NCBI GenBank assembly: GCA_018806985.1
Contig: JADANN010000375.1
Coordinates: forward strand, 62,001-126,000
Origin: Angiostrongylus vasorum
Taxonomy: Eukaryota; Nematoda; Chromadorea; Rhabditida; Metastrongylidae
Length of the DNA stretch: 64,000 bases
Reading direction: 5' to 3'
The notes below the pieces were generated by a model. It worked only from the letters and a program-made list of their open reading frames with translations. It had not been told where the DNA came from and did no database searches. The position numbers were made by a program, and so were the translations under genes. The first letter of the stretch is position 1. The number at the start of each line of letters is the position of its first letter. This document shows positions 47,701-56,721 of this stretch, in pieces.

Positions 47701-50700
47701 TACCACGTTTTGTCAAATATGAAAGGTTTTTGCTCTTTGTTTGCCATATTTCTGAAGACTACTACACCAGTCTTTAGTGTGTCTATAAACAAAAATCTTG
47801 TCGGCCTACCCTACTACTTCTGGTTGGGGGGCAATATCAACAGCTACACCTGTCGGCGAATAATCTCAACTTAAGCAGGGAAAAAAAATATTAGTTAATT
47901 TACGGATAGAACGTGGGTACGAATGTACGACATTACCGTCATCACATGGAAAAGCATTTTTGAACAAGTAGAAAATAAGAGAATCCCAAGATACCATCAG
48001 CACAGCTCACTCGGTCAATGAATCTTATTCCAGGAATAAAGGAATATGAGTGAGAGGAAATAAGGAAAGTCCCTACGAATTTCCATGGAAAAACGGCGAC
48101 GTGGACGTCTGAAATCTCTGGATTTTTCGTTACGCCGTTGTAAACTTATGAAATACACAGGCAACATAACATATGCAACAATGTTATTCAAAAAGAGCCA
48201 ATAATCTTTCGAAGGTTGAAACCACAACTGACATTGTCCATTAGAGCGTAGATAAACACACAACGTGATAGTGTTAACTTTTTAGGGGATAATCCATGAA
48301 TACGACTTCATTAAACGTCCTAGAAGTGAAAGTATGCGCATTTGTCTTGTACAATAACTAGAGGTGATATCGATGCATCTGTTGCTCTCTGCCAAAGATG
48401 TCCTGTACCAATTCGCTGACCGCGAAGCGACGGCGGGTTTGGCTAGCCAGGAGGACTTGATCAAACCTACGATCCCGTGCATTGAAGTAGCACTTCTAAA
48501 CGCTGCGTTAAATGAGTCCTAGGAGGTACGGATAATTGCAGCAAATGAAACACAATATCTCTTCTAAACAGTTGTACTTCTAAAAACACTGCATGAAAAC
48601 ATATGTCTTTTCAAAATAATTTCTGATAAAGTACCCTACCCTGTCACCAAGTAAGTTTCCGAGAACGAAGAAGAAACCGTATTCGGTGATGAACACCATG
48701 AATAGAAACGAAATCTGTTTTACAGTCGTAACATGGGGAGACAGGGTGGACGGGGGTTAGGTTGATTGTCACCTCCGACCAAATACGTTTCATTGCGATT
48801 TACTGGCCGATTCGATAACACGTCGATAGCGTGCGTGTGAACGAGGTCATAAGGTTGGACGAGACACCTATCAACAGAGCCTAAAGAAAAGTCAGGAAAC
48901 AACTGAAGCTAGCAAGCTTTAGCTGCAGAATCACTTGATTATTGTTAATGATTACATTATTTTCCTCTATCGTCCCTAATGCATTGTTTATGCCACTTTA
49001 ACTCTGTACAAAGATTTTTATGTCAGCATTCCGACTCATTGTTAAAGGCGATCATCACAACTTATAGAGGTCACATAACTACTACCATTGGTGCGTGCGT
49101 ACCGTTCTATCATCAGTAACATCATCATTACAATATCAGTTCTATCCCATTTCATTACGTTTTATTCCTTGAATCGAGCAATCTAAACAACGACTATGCT
49201 AGGAGAATTCCTGAAACTATCGACCCAATTTTTCAAGTGGAGGACACCCAGCGAATGACATCACGAACAGGGTCACTCCACCCTTGATCATACAAATTTC
49301 GCAGTTCATAGTTATTTACTAACGTTCATAAAAAATACATTGAAAATGAAAAGGAAATGCTTGCTCCTCTCGAGCAGGAAATGGGCTAAGTAAAACAGTT
49401 AAAGAACAAGTAAGAGTTACGAAAAAAACTCTATTTGATAGAATACCAAGGTTTTTTACAGTGGTGTTTATTAGTAGTCTTAGCATCGTGACCTAGCGTA
49501 GTCTAACAAAATAAACAGTAACAGTGAAAAATATTGTTTCCTTACGAGCAATATTACCCGATTACAAAACACGTAGCAAAATATGTTCCATTGACCAATT
49601 TGCTCTAATCGGCTGTAGGCTGAGCAAACAGACAATGGATTCATAATGAAAAGAAGGATAAAGCTCTCAGCGTTGATCAATGCCTGAGGGATGCGCCTGC
49701 ATTCGACTTCATTAAGTATCGTTGGAAGTGAGTGAATGCATATCTGGCCTTTACAATGGCTCGCGGTGGCTTACCGATGTATCGAGCCAGTGCTGCTATC
49801 CTCCCAGACTAGTCTGGTACCAATTTGACGACCCCGGTGGGAAGGAATGCCTGGTGCGCCATGGGCGCGGGGATCGATTCCACGTGTGTGTCGCAGTGGT
49901 GCCTCCAACCACTGCGCCACACGCGGATTCATAATAAGCTGTAACAATCTTCAAAGCGGCAGAAAAAATTCTCCCAAGATTTTAGCACAGATTTGATGAC
50001 GACACTGATACATTTCCATACCATTCATATAAGAGATCTATAGGACACGGTATGCCTCACAGCAATGGTGATTTCTCTCTTCTCTTCATAGTTGGTATGT
50101 GAAAGCTCCTCCTTCACGATGAATGGTTTGGACATCAATACATTTTCTACTTAAGCTGTTATGGCGTTAGGTTAACAGTCCTAAGAAACCGATGGTTTAT
50201 AAGTAGTCTTAGCATCGTGACCTAGCGTAGTCCAACAAAATAAAGAGTAACGTTGTCAAGCTTTCATCATAGAAGGTAACCAAGCCATGCGGATCATTGG
50301 CGAAGAAGTCCATTCCAACTATGAATGCTGGCTTACATGACAACAAATACGTCGGCTTGATTGTTTTGGGATTCGCTCTAATGATTTTCTCGTTCAACTG
50401 CTCCATTCAGTAATTAGATGAATAGCTTATTGACGTGAAACTAATTAGACGTAAGACGCAGTGTCAAAGCTGAGTGCGTCTGTAAAGCTCGGGTTCTTCG
50501 TGGGTAGTATGTAACTGTTTTGATGTGGATGAAGTATCAACTCGTGTTTCTGCTGAAGTACGGAAGAACTGCTGTGAGTGTGTACGTTCGGATTAGCAAG
50601 CCAGTTAGCAGCTTTATGTTAAGGTGCAAAGGAAGGCCACGCTGCTTGCTGTCTTCTGTTAAGTTCTTATCTCAAATCATCAGCCGTATTCAATGAACTT

Positions 50701-51031
50701 CATACGCTTACGTACGTTATCTAGTGAATCGGTGACCCATCCAGAATAATCCTCAGGAGTTTCGTGACCTTCGAAATGTATACATGTAATCTATGAAGCT
50801 AATTCCCTTTGGAAAAAGGAAAATCGAATGGGATTCATGTGGGTTAGGAGGCTCATGAAAGAAGGAAACAACGAAAAGCTTACATACTGCACCCTTAGTA
50901 GACAGCTCCGGCGATATTCACTAGAACCTTATCCCTTCCGCCATTCTTACGCAAAAACACATCGCAAAGTTTTCAGTTACTGGATATTCGCTTTTTTCAA
51001 GCACTGCATTGTTGGTGGTGGCCGCTTGCAT
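41655..51031 (-). CDS. Gene C: 7-exon gene, 238 aa, unrecognised
   Basis: Join on the minus strand: 51031-50981, 50790-50716, 50397-50337, 48880-48773, 46130-46019, 42039-41860, 41784-41655. The total is 717 nt, 238 residues plus TGA, with all six phases agreeing (0, 0, 1, 1, 2, 2). Introns are 75, 190 and 318 bp and three of 1.4-4 kb filled with SINE-A and family C copies. Motifs include HFEGHETPEDYSGWV (22-36), a Cys-containing middle, TTHRHKFDH, and a basic C terminus (ARHPRLQYIWHRRQREEL). There is no signal peptide. A variant using donor 48803/48804 plus an extra exon at 48714-48648 would add a membrane-like segment (FLFMVFITEYGFFFVLG) and is also in phase. The ATG lies 148 bp after the gene B stop, so it may be the second gene of an operon. 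Family not recognised. Confidence 0.6.
41860..42039 (-). CDS. Gene C exon 6
   Basis: Acceptor GCTCTGAGCAG, donor TTCCTCC/GTGAGA. 180 nt. It includes RSFNGLAAILPCADMTDNLG. Confidence 0.62.
42040..42632. other. Gene C intron 5, no other feature
   Basis: A family E-like ACGACGTTTCGGG occurs near 42276. No other feature was recognised. Confidence 0.35.
42633..42912 (-). mobile_element. SINE-A copy in gene C intron 5
   Basis: Tail GGATAAAGCTCTCGGCGTTG at the left, head at the right. Same orientation as gene C. A short insertion GGCTTGGGCTTGG near 42828 distinguishes this copy. Confidence 0.88.
43208..43550 (+). pseudogene. Plus-strand relic ORF with two in-frame stops
   Basis: One plus frame stays protein-like for about 114 codons across two TAA codons (43331-43333 and one near 43459). 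It reads ...LYALIKQVLSKDVEIKVTKM..., then MKERCQALLSPEYSTNGHLR..., then RRSGKLRHLLSTAFTS. This is the pattern of a decayed gene or transposase-type ORF inside gene C intron 5. Not recognised. Confidence 0.4.
43832..44096 (+). mobile_element. Degenerate SINE-A copy in gene C intron 5
   Basis: CACCAGACCTGTCTGGGA, ACAGCACTGGCTCCATACAT and GGGATTGATCAACGTCGAGA mark the family. The head is eroded. Confidence 0.7.
44097..46018. other. Gene C intron 5 remainder; weak coding-like patches
   Basis: Open plus frames at 44.75-45.21 kb overlap in several registers (one includes TIDLPTRIARAYEQCSSEGF) and may be an eroded element. Nothing firm. Confidence 0.25.
46019..46130 (-). CDS. Gene C exon 5
   Basis: Acceptor CTGAATCCACAG, donor CAAGTAGC/GTAAGG. 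112 nt encoding TKFSVFKLEQCYDVVTTHRH and onward. The peptide composition is clearly protein-like in AT-rich surroundings. Confidence 0.65.
46131..47279. other. Gene C intron 4, left part
   Basis: A 21-bp direct duplication (CAGATCTTTGCCACAAGCAA) lies near 46533-46574. Otherwise nothing recognised. Confidence 0.35.
47280..47366 (+). CDS. Possible 28-codon Gln-rich small ORF
   Basis: ATG GCT CGG ... TAG gives MARSVTIVDSLQQQQRQQ... in a GC-richer patch after the acceptor-like CCTTTGATCAG. It may be a first exon with an unseen donor, or chance. It sits in gene C intron 4 on the opposite strand. Confidence 0.18.
   Translation: MARSVTIVDSLQQQQRQQLDQTQLTSEA
47397..47620 (-). mobile_element. Family C copy (old, single unit)
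   Basis: TTTACTTACTGCCTATTC, ATTATGTGAAATACAACCAC, CGATTAACCTTTCTGGGAG and CTTTCTCTCAGTCA follow in family C order. Confidence 0.65.
48297..48508 (-). mobile_element. Very degenerate SINE-A copy
   Basis: TACGACTTCATTAAACGTCC, TCCTGTACCAATTCGCTGAC and CGATCCCGTGCATTG are weak but ordered matches. Confidence 0.4.
48773..48880 (-). CDS. Gene C exon 4
   Basis: Acceptor TTTTCTTTAG, donor GGTCGGAG/GTGACA. 108 nt. It includes QPYDLVHTHAIDVLSNRP. An alternative in-frame donor is at CGGCCA/GTAAAT (exon end 48804). Confidence 0.6.
49473..49521 (-). repeat. 49-bp direct repeat, left copy
   Basis: AGTAGTCTTAGCATCGTGAC and the following 29 bases recur at 50202-50250 with two differences. The two copies are about 730 bp apart, with a SINE-A between them, inside gene C intron 3. 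Confidence 0.8.
49648..49924 (-). mobile_element. SINE-A copy with 11-bp target duplication (family reference)
   Basis: GGATTCATAAT at 49637-49647 and 49925-49935 flanks the element exactly. Read on minus, the consensus begins GGGCGCGTGTGGCGCAGTGG (tRNA A box TGGCGCAGTGG). It has a B-box-like GAATCGATCCC about 45 bases later, then a body of about 200 bases, and ends TTGATCAACGC, CGAGAGCTTTATCC. No poly(A) tail is present. The tail is instead AGCTTTATCC(T)n. Length 270-280 bp, non-coding, to be transcribed by RNA polymerase III (known for this class). Confidence 0.92.
50202..50250 (-). repeat. 49-bp direct repeat, right copy
   Basis: Partner of 49473-49521. No LTR-like ends or coding sequence were found around the pair. 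Confidence 0.8.
50337..50397 (-). CDS. Gene C exon 3
   Basis: Acceptor CTGAATGGAGCAG, donor TTGTCAT/GTAAGC. 61 nt encoding LNEKIIRANPKTIKPTYLLS. Confidence 0.6.
50716..50790 (-). CDS. Gene C exon 2
   Basis: Acceptor TTAGCTTCATAG, donor GATAAC/GTACGT. 75 nt, exactly 25 codons. Confidence 0.6.
50981..51031 (-). CDS. Gene C exon 1 (start codon)
   Basis: Starts ATG CAA GCG GCC (MQAATTNNAVLEKSEYP), donor TATCCA/GTAACT. The acceptor-like ATATCTGCAG about 37 bases upstream of the ATG is a candidate trans-splice site, but it would leave an upstream out-of-frame ATG. Confidence 0.45.
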
Positions 51032-51124
51032 GTGAGTAGACAAATGAAGATTTTGTTACATACATTTCTGCAGATATCGTTGATGACCAATCGCTATATA
51101 TGTGCTAGAGATCTAGGTGCAAGC

Positions 51125-51130
51125 TTTATT
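51125..51130 (-). terminator. AATAAA poly(A) signal of gene B
   Basis: AATAAA on the minus strand, about 50 bases after the gene B stop and 94 bases before the gene C ATG, as in trans-spliced nematode gene pairs. Confidence 0.5.
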
Positions 51131-51179
51131 CTTCTTTCTGGAACTCTTTAGATTTTCTTTAGATCTGCTTGATGAACGC

Positions 51180-51303
51180 TCAGAACTTGTCGTTGGGTAA
51201 GAACCGGTTGCTCTGCAGAGTTTCGATAGTCTTCCAGCAGCATGTCGTGGCCTTCCGCTGGAAACCCTCCTTTGCGCCAGTCATAATTGGATAAAAGACA
51301 TCG
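51180..51303 (-). CDS. Gene B last exon
   Basis: Acceptor GTCCATTCTCAG, 40 codons to TGA. All three registers of this patch are open, so the frame rests on the splice phase. Confidence 0.45.
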
Positions 51304-52074
51304 CTGAGAATGGACTTGTTGTGACTTGCTTGATTCCTTCCACAAGATGATTGGATTTCTTTTTCACTTTTATGGTTGAAGCGAATTTTCGCATGAGGAA
51401 GACGGTGAAGTGGTTCGTTTAAAAAGACAGACCGACGTTAACGACAAAAACAAGTAGATTTAACTACTTGTTAGCAAAAATGTGTTCTACATAGTCAAGG
51501 ACTTTACTATTTAGAGACCTCTGCGGATCCAATAGCGATGATCTTTCCTCTTGAAAAATAAATTTCTGTTTAAGAGATTAGCTGCAGAGACTTGTCCCAT
51601 GAGGAGGTTCGAACCATTTTCTATCTTTCCTTGAGGTCGCCCATAATAAATATATGAAATGACTTTTGTATGTACACAAGTCGTTCGAACTATCACAAAG
51701 CGTATCAAGTACCGCTCGAAAACTGCCGATAATGGCGAGCATCAGTCGCTGATACTAAATTTGTTCCAGTACGAAAGTGTAGAGCATAGGGTGAAAAGAA
51801 GAGGCTTTGTACTGAATTCCATAACACTTGACAGTGTGGACAATCGATTCATGCACCCACCATGAAGCCATCGCCTGCAACATTTAGCGGTGAAACTTTC
51901 TTGCTCCGGATGACAATGTCTCCACAACTCAGCCACAACGCTGAAGGAATTCTCCTGTGTTTCTTGAAGAAAGACCTCATAGCGGTCTATGTGATTTTCA
52001 ACATCGAATGACGTTTTCCATCTGGATGTGTTTAATACACGTCGGGTGTGGTTTTCGCTGGTATCTCGAAACAG
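51180..52074 (-). CDS. Gene B: last three exons (5' end not found)
   Basis: Join on the minus strand: 52074-51861, 51549-51519, 51303-51180, giving 71 codons plus one base, 31 nt, then 124 nt to TGA 51180-51182. Sites are GTACAG and CTTCATG/GTGGGT, TTTTTCAAG and CAGAG/GTCTCT, and CATTCTCAG, with agreeing phases. The peptide includes RYEVFLQETQENSFSVVAEL, then an HCHPEQESFTAKCC stretch, and ends LQSNRFLPNDKF. The first exon could begin 22 bases earlier at an alternative acceptor. Gene B is followed after 148 bp by gene C on the same strand. Not recognised. The coding patch at 52.1-52.2 kb may be part of an upstream exon. Confidence 0.5.
51519..51549 (-). CDS. Gene B exon n-1 (31 nt)
   Basis: Acceptor TTATTTTTCAAG is ideal for a nematode. 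It adds ERSSLLDPQ and corrects the phase between its neighbours. Confidence 0.42.
51861..52074 (-). CDS. Gene B exon n-2
   Basis: 214 nt, the largest gene B exon, open in one frame with natural codon use. The donor ATG/GTGGGT is strong. Confidence 0.55.
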
Positions 52075-52775
52075 CTGTACGAGCGCGTTTTCAGGTCTTC
52101 ACCGCGTGCAGTTGCCGACCTTTGCGGGTCACAGAAGGTTGGTACTCTGGACCTAAGCTTCTTCCTAGGTGGAAAACCATTCACGCCCTTTGTTATATAT
52201 TAGTGAAAAATGTCAGCAATAGAAATAACTCTTCGGGTTTCCCAACAATGAATGTCTTTTGAAAATTATTGATCATGAAGCAGATTACAACTTTAATGAA
52301 AAATCCCAAAAATATAAAAAAACCCAAATTTGAGCGGAACAATGTTCAAAATGCTACGAAAAACTATATAAGATCACTAGCGCATGAGATGTCGGCGAAA
52401 TTTCATGCGATATGACCGAATCCGACGTAGCATTAAACACATTATGAGGTCTGAAACTGGACAGCGAAGTGGTGTGGCGAAAACTTTAGACATTTGATAT
52501 CGCTCTGAACCGCTTTTTTGTGTTACACGACGACGGAACGATTAAGAGCAACATATGAGTTCCCGCAAAACTCAAAGATGAACCCGCTTAACGCGCATAA
52601 ATTCGAAAACAAACCAAGGAACAAGGTTACGAACCACACATAGTTCGCCGAGCGTCACTACGAATGCAGTAGATTCTACCACTTTGCACAACTTTTTTGG
52701 ATTCTATTAATTCGAAATTGAAACATGCTAGAAGAAATGTAGTGGGTAGGAGTAAGAAATGTAGCGGTGCAACAG
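52075..52775. other. Upstream of gene B, coding-like patches
   Basis: Minus frames at 52180-52045 (NGFPPRKKLRSRVPTFCDPQ) and 52500-52400 look partly protein-like and may hold further gene B exons. No consistent join was found. Confidence 0.25.
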
Positions 52776-53070
52776 GCGAGGATGGCGCAGTGGCAATGGT
52801 ACCACTCCTCACGAACACGGCGCAGGTTTTACCCCCGCAGAAGACTCAGCCTTTCATCTGTTTATGGTCGTGAAAGTAATACCAGACTTGTTTGGGGAAA
52901 AAAGCCAATTCTCTCTAATCCATCTGGGAACACCCTAGTCCCACTCATGAGGAAAGAAGAGTCCCTCAAGCAGCAGCCAAAACCATATGCAAAAATTTGA
53001 GTGGCCTTCGTAGTAATGGATGCGAGCAGTGGATGTGAAAGACGGGCCGTGTAAAATTAAAAAAATAAAA
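52776..53070 (+). mobile_element. SINE-B copy (diverged)
   Basis: Head GAGGATGGCGCAGTGGCAAT, body GGGAACACCCTAGTCCCACT and CAAGCAGCAGCCAAAACC, tail ACGGGCCGTGTAAAAT. It shares these with 39186-39453. Confidence 0.65.
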
Positions 53071-53587
53071 ACCGGAATGAACGTGAGGAGGCGCAAGTCA
53101 GAAAAAAGAAAACCACAACCACTACAAGTTAATGTTGTCATACCCACCATGAGCAGTATTGAGCTAATCTAAGGATGATGTGATTTTAAAGATCACGGTT
53201 AGGTTTCCGAGAAATTTCAGAAGGAAAGCGGTCAAAGTTAAAAATAAGAGAGAATATTTATGATAAGACACGTAAATACAAAAGTATAACGTCTTCTCCA
53301 AATTGACTTCGTTCAAAACGTAAGTTCACGACAGAACTTACTGATCTAAGACACTTGTGTTACCATCCTGAGATTTTTCGAAGTTTCGTCATGCTGAGAT
53401 TACCTGTCTTTCGGCAAACTCGTCCTATTGCGATGTGAAAATCAAAGACAAAATGTGCTTACGCAATCCATTATGTGCCTTGTAGACACAATAAAGGCTG
53501 AAAGAACACACATGCTGTTCCTCGCTGTGCGATCACTTACAAACTCTTCAACAGAAAGATGAAAAAAGTGCGAACACTGTAAACGGT
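53071..53587. other. AT-rich, no feature supported
   Basis: Nothing recognised. Confidence 0.45.
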
Positions 53588-53835
53588 TTCTAACTTATTA
53601 TTTAGTGCCTGCTCTTTTTTAATGGCAGGTTATATTGCGGGAATATAACTTCAGTGGTGCGGAGATATTTGCAAAACTCCGGACGGAAGGTGTTTTGCGG
53701 TGGGGAACGAACGGGCCATTCTCCTTTCCGGGGAACGCGTTCACCACCACACCATACGGGTCCTTCGTTTCGCCTGTCTCTCAGCTAGTTCTATCGATCT
53801 TTGCCATCAGCAATCACCCGTCAGCGGGATTAGAA
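53588..53835 (-). mobile_element. Family C copy
   Basis: ACTTATTATTTAGTGCCTGC, GATATTTGCAAAACTCCGGA, GTTCACCACCACACC and ATCAGCAATCACCCGTCAGC. Single unit, fairly young. Confidence 0.8.
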
Positions 53836-53887
53836 CTGTAAACGATATTTGGAATGTGATGAACATTCTTCACAACATGCTTAGAAT

Positions 53888-54234
53888 TAGGATTACAGCT
53901 CCCAGGATCGACTTTCTTCTAACCTCGGCATAGGAATATGAATGCGTCGTTTTCTTGTTCAGCAATCGCGAGGTTGTTAAACAGCATACATTTACTTTCA
54001 TAGAAAAACACAATACAATACAATTAGCTGACGTTTCGGCAGTATCGCCTTCTTCAGAGCCTTCTTCAGGGCCTGGAAGGGTATACTGACATACAGGCTC
54101 TGAAGAAGGCGATACTGCCGAAACGTCAGCTACTGTTGTATTGTATGGTGTTTTTCTATGGAAGTAAATGTATGCTGTTTAACAACCTCGCGATTGCTGA
54201 ACAAGAAAACGACGCATTCATATAGGATTACAGC
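53888..54234. mobile_element. Family E long hairpin with 12-bp target duplication
   Basis: TAGGATTACAGC at 53888-53899 and 54223-54234 flanks the insert. The left arm 53936-54061 pairs with the right arm 54095-54223 over about 125 bases with few mismatches, around a loop of about 33 bases. The left edge starts TCCCAGGATCGAC and the right arm stops short of that end. A transcript would form a long perfect-looking stem. Confidence 0.88.
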
Positions 54235-54750
54235 ATCAGAACACTTCTGTGATTGATTCGCGTTTAATTTAAGGAATAGTTTTTACTCAGAGGACTTGAC
54301 GATAAATTGTAAAAAAGGATTTTGCATGGTGTCGAATTTAAATGTAAAAAAAGGGTTTCACTCTGTCAGCAGAACGACCCAAGCTTTGAAGAAGTCGGAA
54401 ATTTGATGCGGACGTCCAATTAAGAGTAAACCAAAACTAGAAAACGTCGATAGACTGGAAGAATCCAATTCACAAAGCAGCCAACTTCTCTACTATCCAA
54501 AAGAAGTGACCATGACGACCTAGGATAGTCCTCTCACGGATATATCGGAGTCTACGAAGAAAGTTAGCACGTTCTACAAGGTGCTAGGCACACACAACTT
54601 CCGAATTCGGGCCATTCAAATCCAGAAATATGTAATTTTACAGCGTATCTATGTAACTTTAAGTTGAATTGACTTAAAAGTGCAATGTAAAACATTGAAA
54701 GAATACTTGTTTCAAAAAAATCCGAATAGGAATTCATTACGTCAAGACAG
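54235..54750. other. AT-rich, no feature supported
   Basis: Nothing recognised. Confidence 0.45.
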
Positions 54751-55060
54751 GGGAGGGGACAGCGCAGTAGTTAGTGATGGAGTCTATTAGGAAGTGAGGT
54801 TCTGGTTCGAACTCATGCTCTATACTCTCCTTCAATACACGCGGGAAAGCCTTAGCTCGGCTATTTCCATGACTGCAACGAGAAATCGACTGTACCGGCG
54901 TTTGACGACATTCATAAAGAATACGAAATCCTTAATCAGCAGACGAAACAATGCGCGAAATGCTGGAAGACTTCTGTGAACGATGAATGCGAGGGAAACG
55001 AATCGAATGCGAGAACTGCTGGAACTCACACAGTAGATGTGATAACGGGTCACGTAAAAA
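54751..55060 (+). mobile_element. SINE-B copy
   Basis: A box CAGCGCAGTAGTTAGTGAT, B box TGGTTCGAACTC, body CAGACGAAACAATGCGCGAA and GAATGCGAGGGAAACG, tail ATAACGGGTCACGTAAAA. Confidence 0.78.
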
Positions 55061-55174
55061 AAATACGTCTAAGAAGTTCATTTTTGCTGCAGATTTGTAT
55101 TGAGGAAGACGTTTTGATTTCTATTAAATGATAAGAAATTAGCTATCATCACGACGAATTGAATCAAGAGGCAA

Positions 55175-55318
55175 TCACTGAGCAGTAGCTTCATCTTCCT
55201 CACACTTTTCTTGCCGCTTAAACGTAAACTCTGGAGGACCATAGTTTGCATTCAGTAGGTAATACGCTTTCCAACGCTCAAGAATAAGATCACAGGTTTT
55301 CAAATCACGTAGAAACTT
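55175..55318 (-). CDS. Probable terminal exon on minus strand
   Basis: Frame of 47 codons to TGA 55175-55177 after a possible acceptor TTTTATAAAAG. The peptide is strongly protein-like, with LERWKAYYLLNANYGPPEF and then an acidic end ECEEDEATAQ-type tail (KCEEDEATAQ). It may end the gene that starts at 56713. Intermediate exons are uncertain. Not recognised. Confidence 0.4.
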   Translation of the reverse strand, partial: KFLRDLKTCDLILERWKAYYLLNANYGPPEFTFKRQEKCEEDEATAQ

Positions 55319-55396
55319 TTATAAAATTCAAGTCTATGAGAAGTTTTATAAATATAAGCCACCAAAATTTCTGATGTCTGACTTTTACATTTACAT

Positions 55397-55668
55397 AGGG
55401 CGCGTGTGGCGCAGTGGCCGGAGGCGCCCTGCGACACCCACGTGGAATCGATCTCCGCGCCCATGGATCACCAAGCCTTCCATCTCTCCGGGGTCGACAA
55501 AGACTTGTTTGGGAGCAGAGCAGCACTGGCTCGACACATCGGTAGGCCACCGCGAGTCATTGTGAGGGCCAGATATGGATTCAATCACCTCCAAACGATG
55601 CTTAATGAAGTCGAATGCATGGCGCATCCATGCATCCATCAGGGATTGATAAACGCCGGGAGCTTTTT
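55397..55668 (+). mobile_element. SINE-A copy
   Basis: Head GGGCGCGTGTGGCGCAGTGG at 55398, GAATCGATCTCC, tail ATTGATAAACGCCGGGAGCT then a T run. A small deletion removes the CAATTTGG segment after GGGGTCGACAA. Confidence 0.9.
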
Positions 55669-55670
55669 TT

Positions 55671-56643
55671 TAAACTTTTATATAAAATTACAATGCTATA
55701 GAATACAAGAGTAGCGTAGTCAACAGAAAACCACTGGTGACACTAAGTGAGCATGGATGAGGCCAATAAACTTCGAACAAAGAAGGCGATACATACCAAG
55801 TCAGACAAACCACACACACTGAATTGCATCTGACATATCATGGTAAAATGAACAATTATTTATAACACACTAACGATTTTGGCTTTAAGAGCTAGGCCCA
55901 CTTTAACTTGATATGTGTAGTCGCAAATATTGCTTCTTAAGACTAAGTGAACAAGTCATTCCCGTGAATTCCAACTATGGCTTTCGACACAAATCACATC
56001 ACCATTAACCCTCAGTGCCCCAAACCCATCTTTCTATAAGTGGCGATAATTTCTCGATCAGTAGAGTACATCAGGAGTTCAGAACTTTATAGATTTAGCA
56101 AAAAGGGTTTGCTTTATTGCACTAATTGCATTTTTTTTTATTCAGTGTCCTTTAAAATTTAGCAACGTTTAGAATTAAAGGTCCTAAGAAAATTGGTGAA
56201 GAAATCTACGTTTTAGAATTTCTAGTGCAACAGCGGCAGATGCGAACATAGCAGGTATACTGGAGAACATCATCATGTCTGACTGGGCAAAATCTCAACT
56301 AATCATTTGCTTCCGCGTTTTAAATAGGAGGTTTGAAGGAATCAACTGGGCGAAATGTATGTTTCTCGAAGGCAAGAATCTATAGATCCTAATGGTTTTA
56401 TTCCAACTAATAAAACATGATATGAGCTGAAACACATTGATTTAAAGATGGAGGCGGCCATTAATTCCGCATCAACTATCTAGCATGCAGTTCGGGTGCC
56501 ACGTGTTAATGGTTACTACGTAGTAATTCTCACATGTGCAGATGGATGATTCGATCGACATCGTTCTCGTGAGGGTCAGCTGTGTAGCCGATATCGAAAA
56601 ACGCTGTTGATACCGAATTTCTTAACCCACCTTAAGAAATCAC
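55671..56643. other. Probable intron region; candidate small exons
   Basis: Minus-strand candidates are 56292-56260 (after TTTTGCCCAG, VRHDDVL) and 56089-56020 (after CTATAAAG, SELLMYSTDREIIATYRK). Their phases fit each other and the exon at 56644-56721, but the donor of the second is not convincing. Confidence 0.25.
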
Positions 56644-56721
56644 CTCCACCTTCTCGCGATGTAGAGCAGTTCAAATTCGCTTCAGACGCACAAATAGGTC
56701 GCAGCTTCACCATAAAGCGAG
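56644..56721 (-). CDS. Probable first exon with trans-splice-type acceptor
   Basis: On minus, AATCATTTTTAG (a very good nematode acceptor) is followed by 8 bases and ATG at 56713-56711, giving MVKLRPICASEANLNCSTSR, then donor GTGGAG/GTGATT. An 8-base leader fits spliced-leader addition. If unspliced, the frame runs 45 codons to a stop. Product not recognised. Confidence 0.42.

Noticed and set aside
48648..48880. Nuclear copy of mitochondrial ND1
   Set aside because: PYDL and TEY near a hydrophobic run recall ND1, but spacing is wrong, codon use is not mitochondrial, and the exon fits gene C by phase.
49473..50250. LTR retrotransposon bounded by the 49-bp repeats
   Set aside because: The repeats are too short, no primer binding site or polypurine tract was seen, and the interior is a SINE plus unique sequence.
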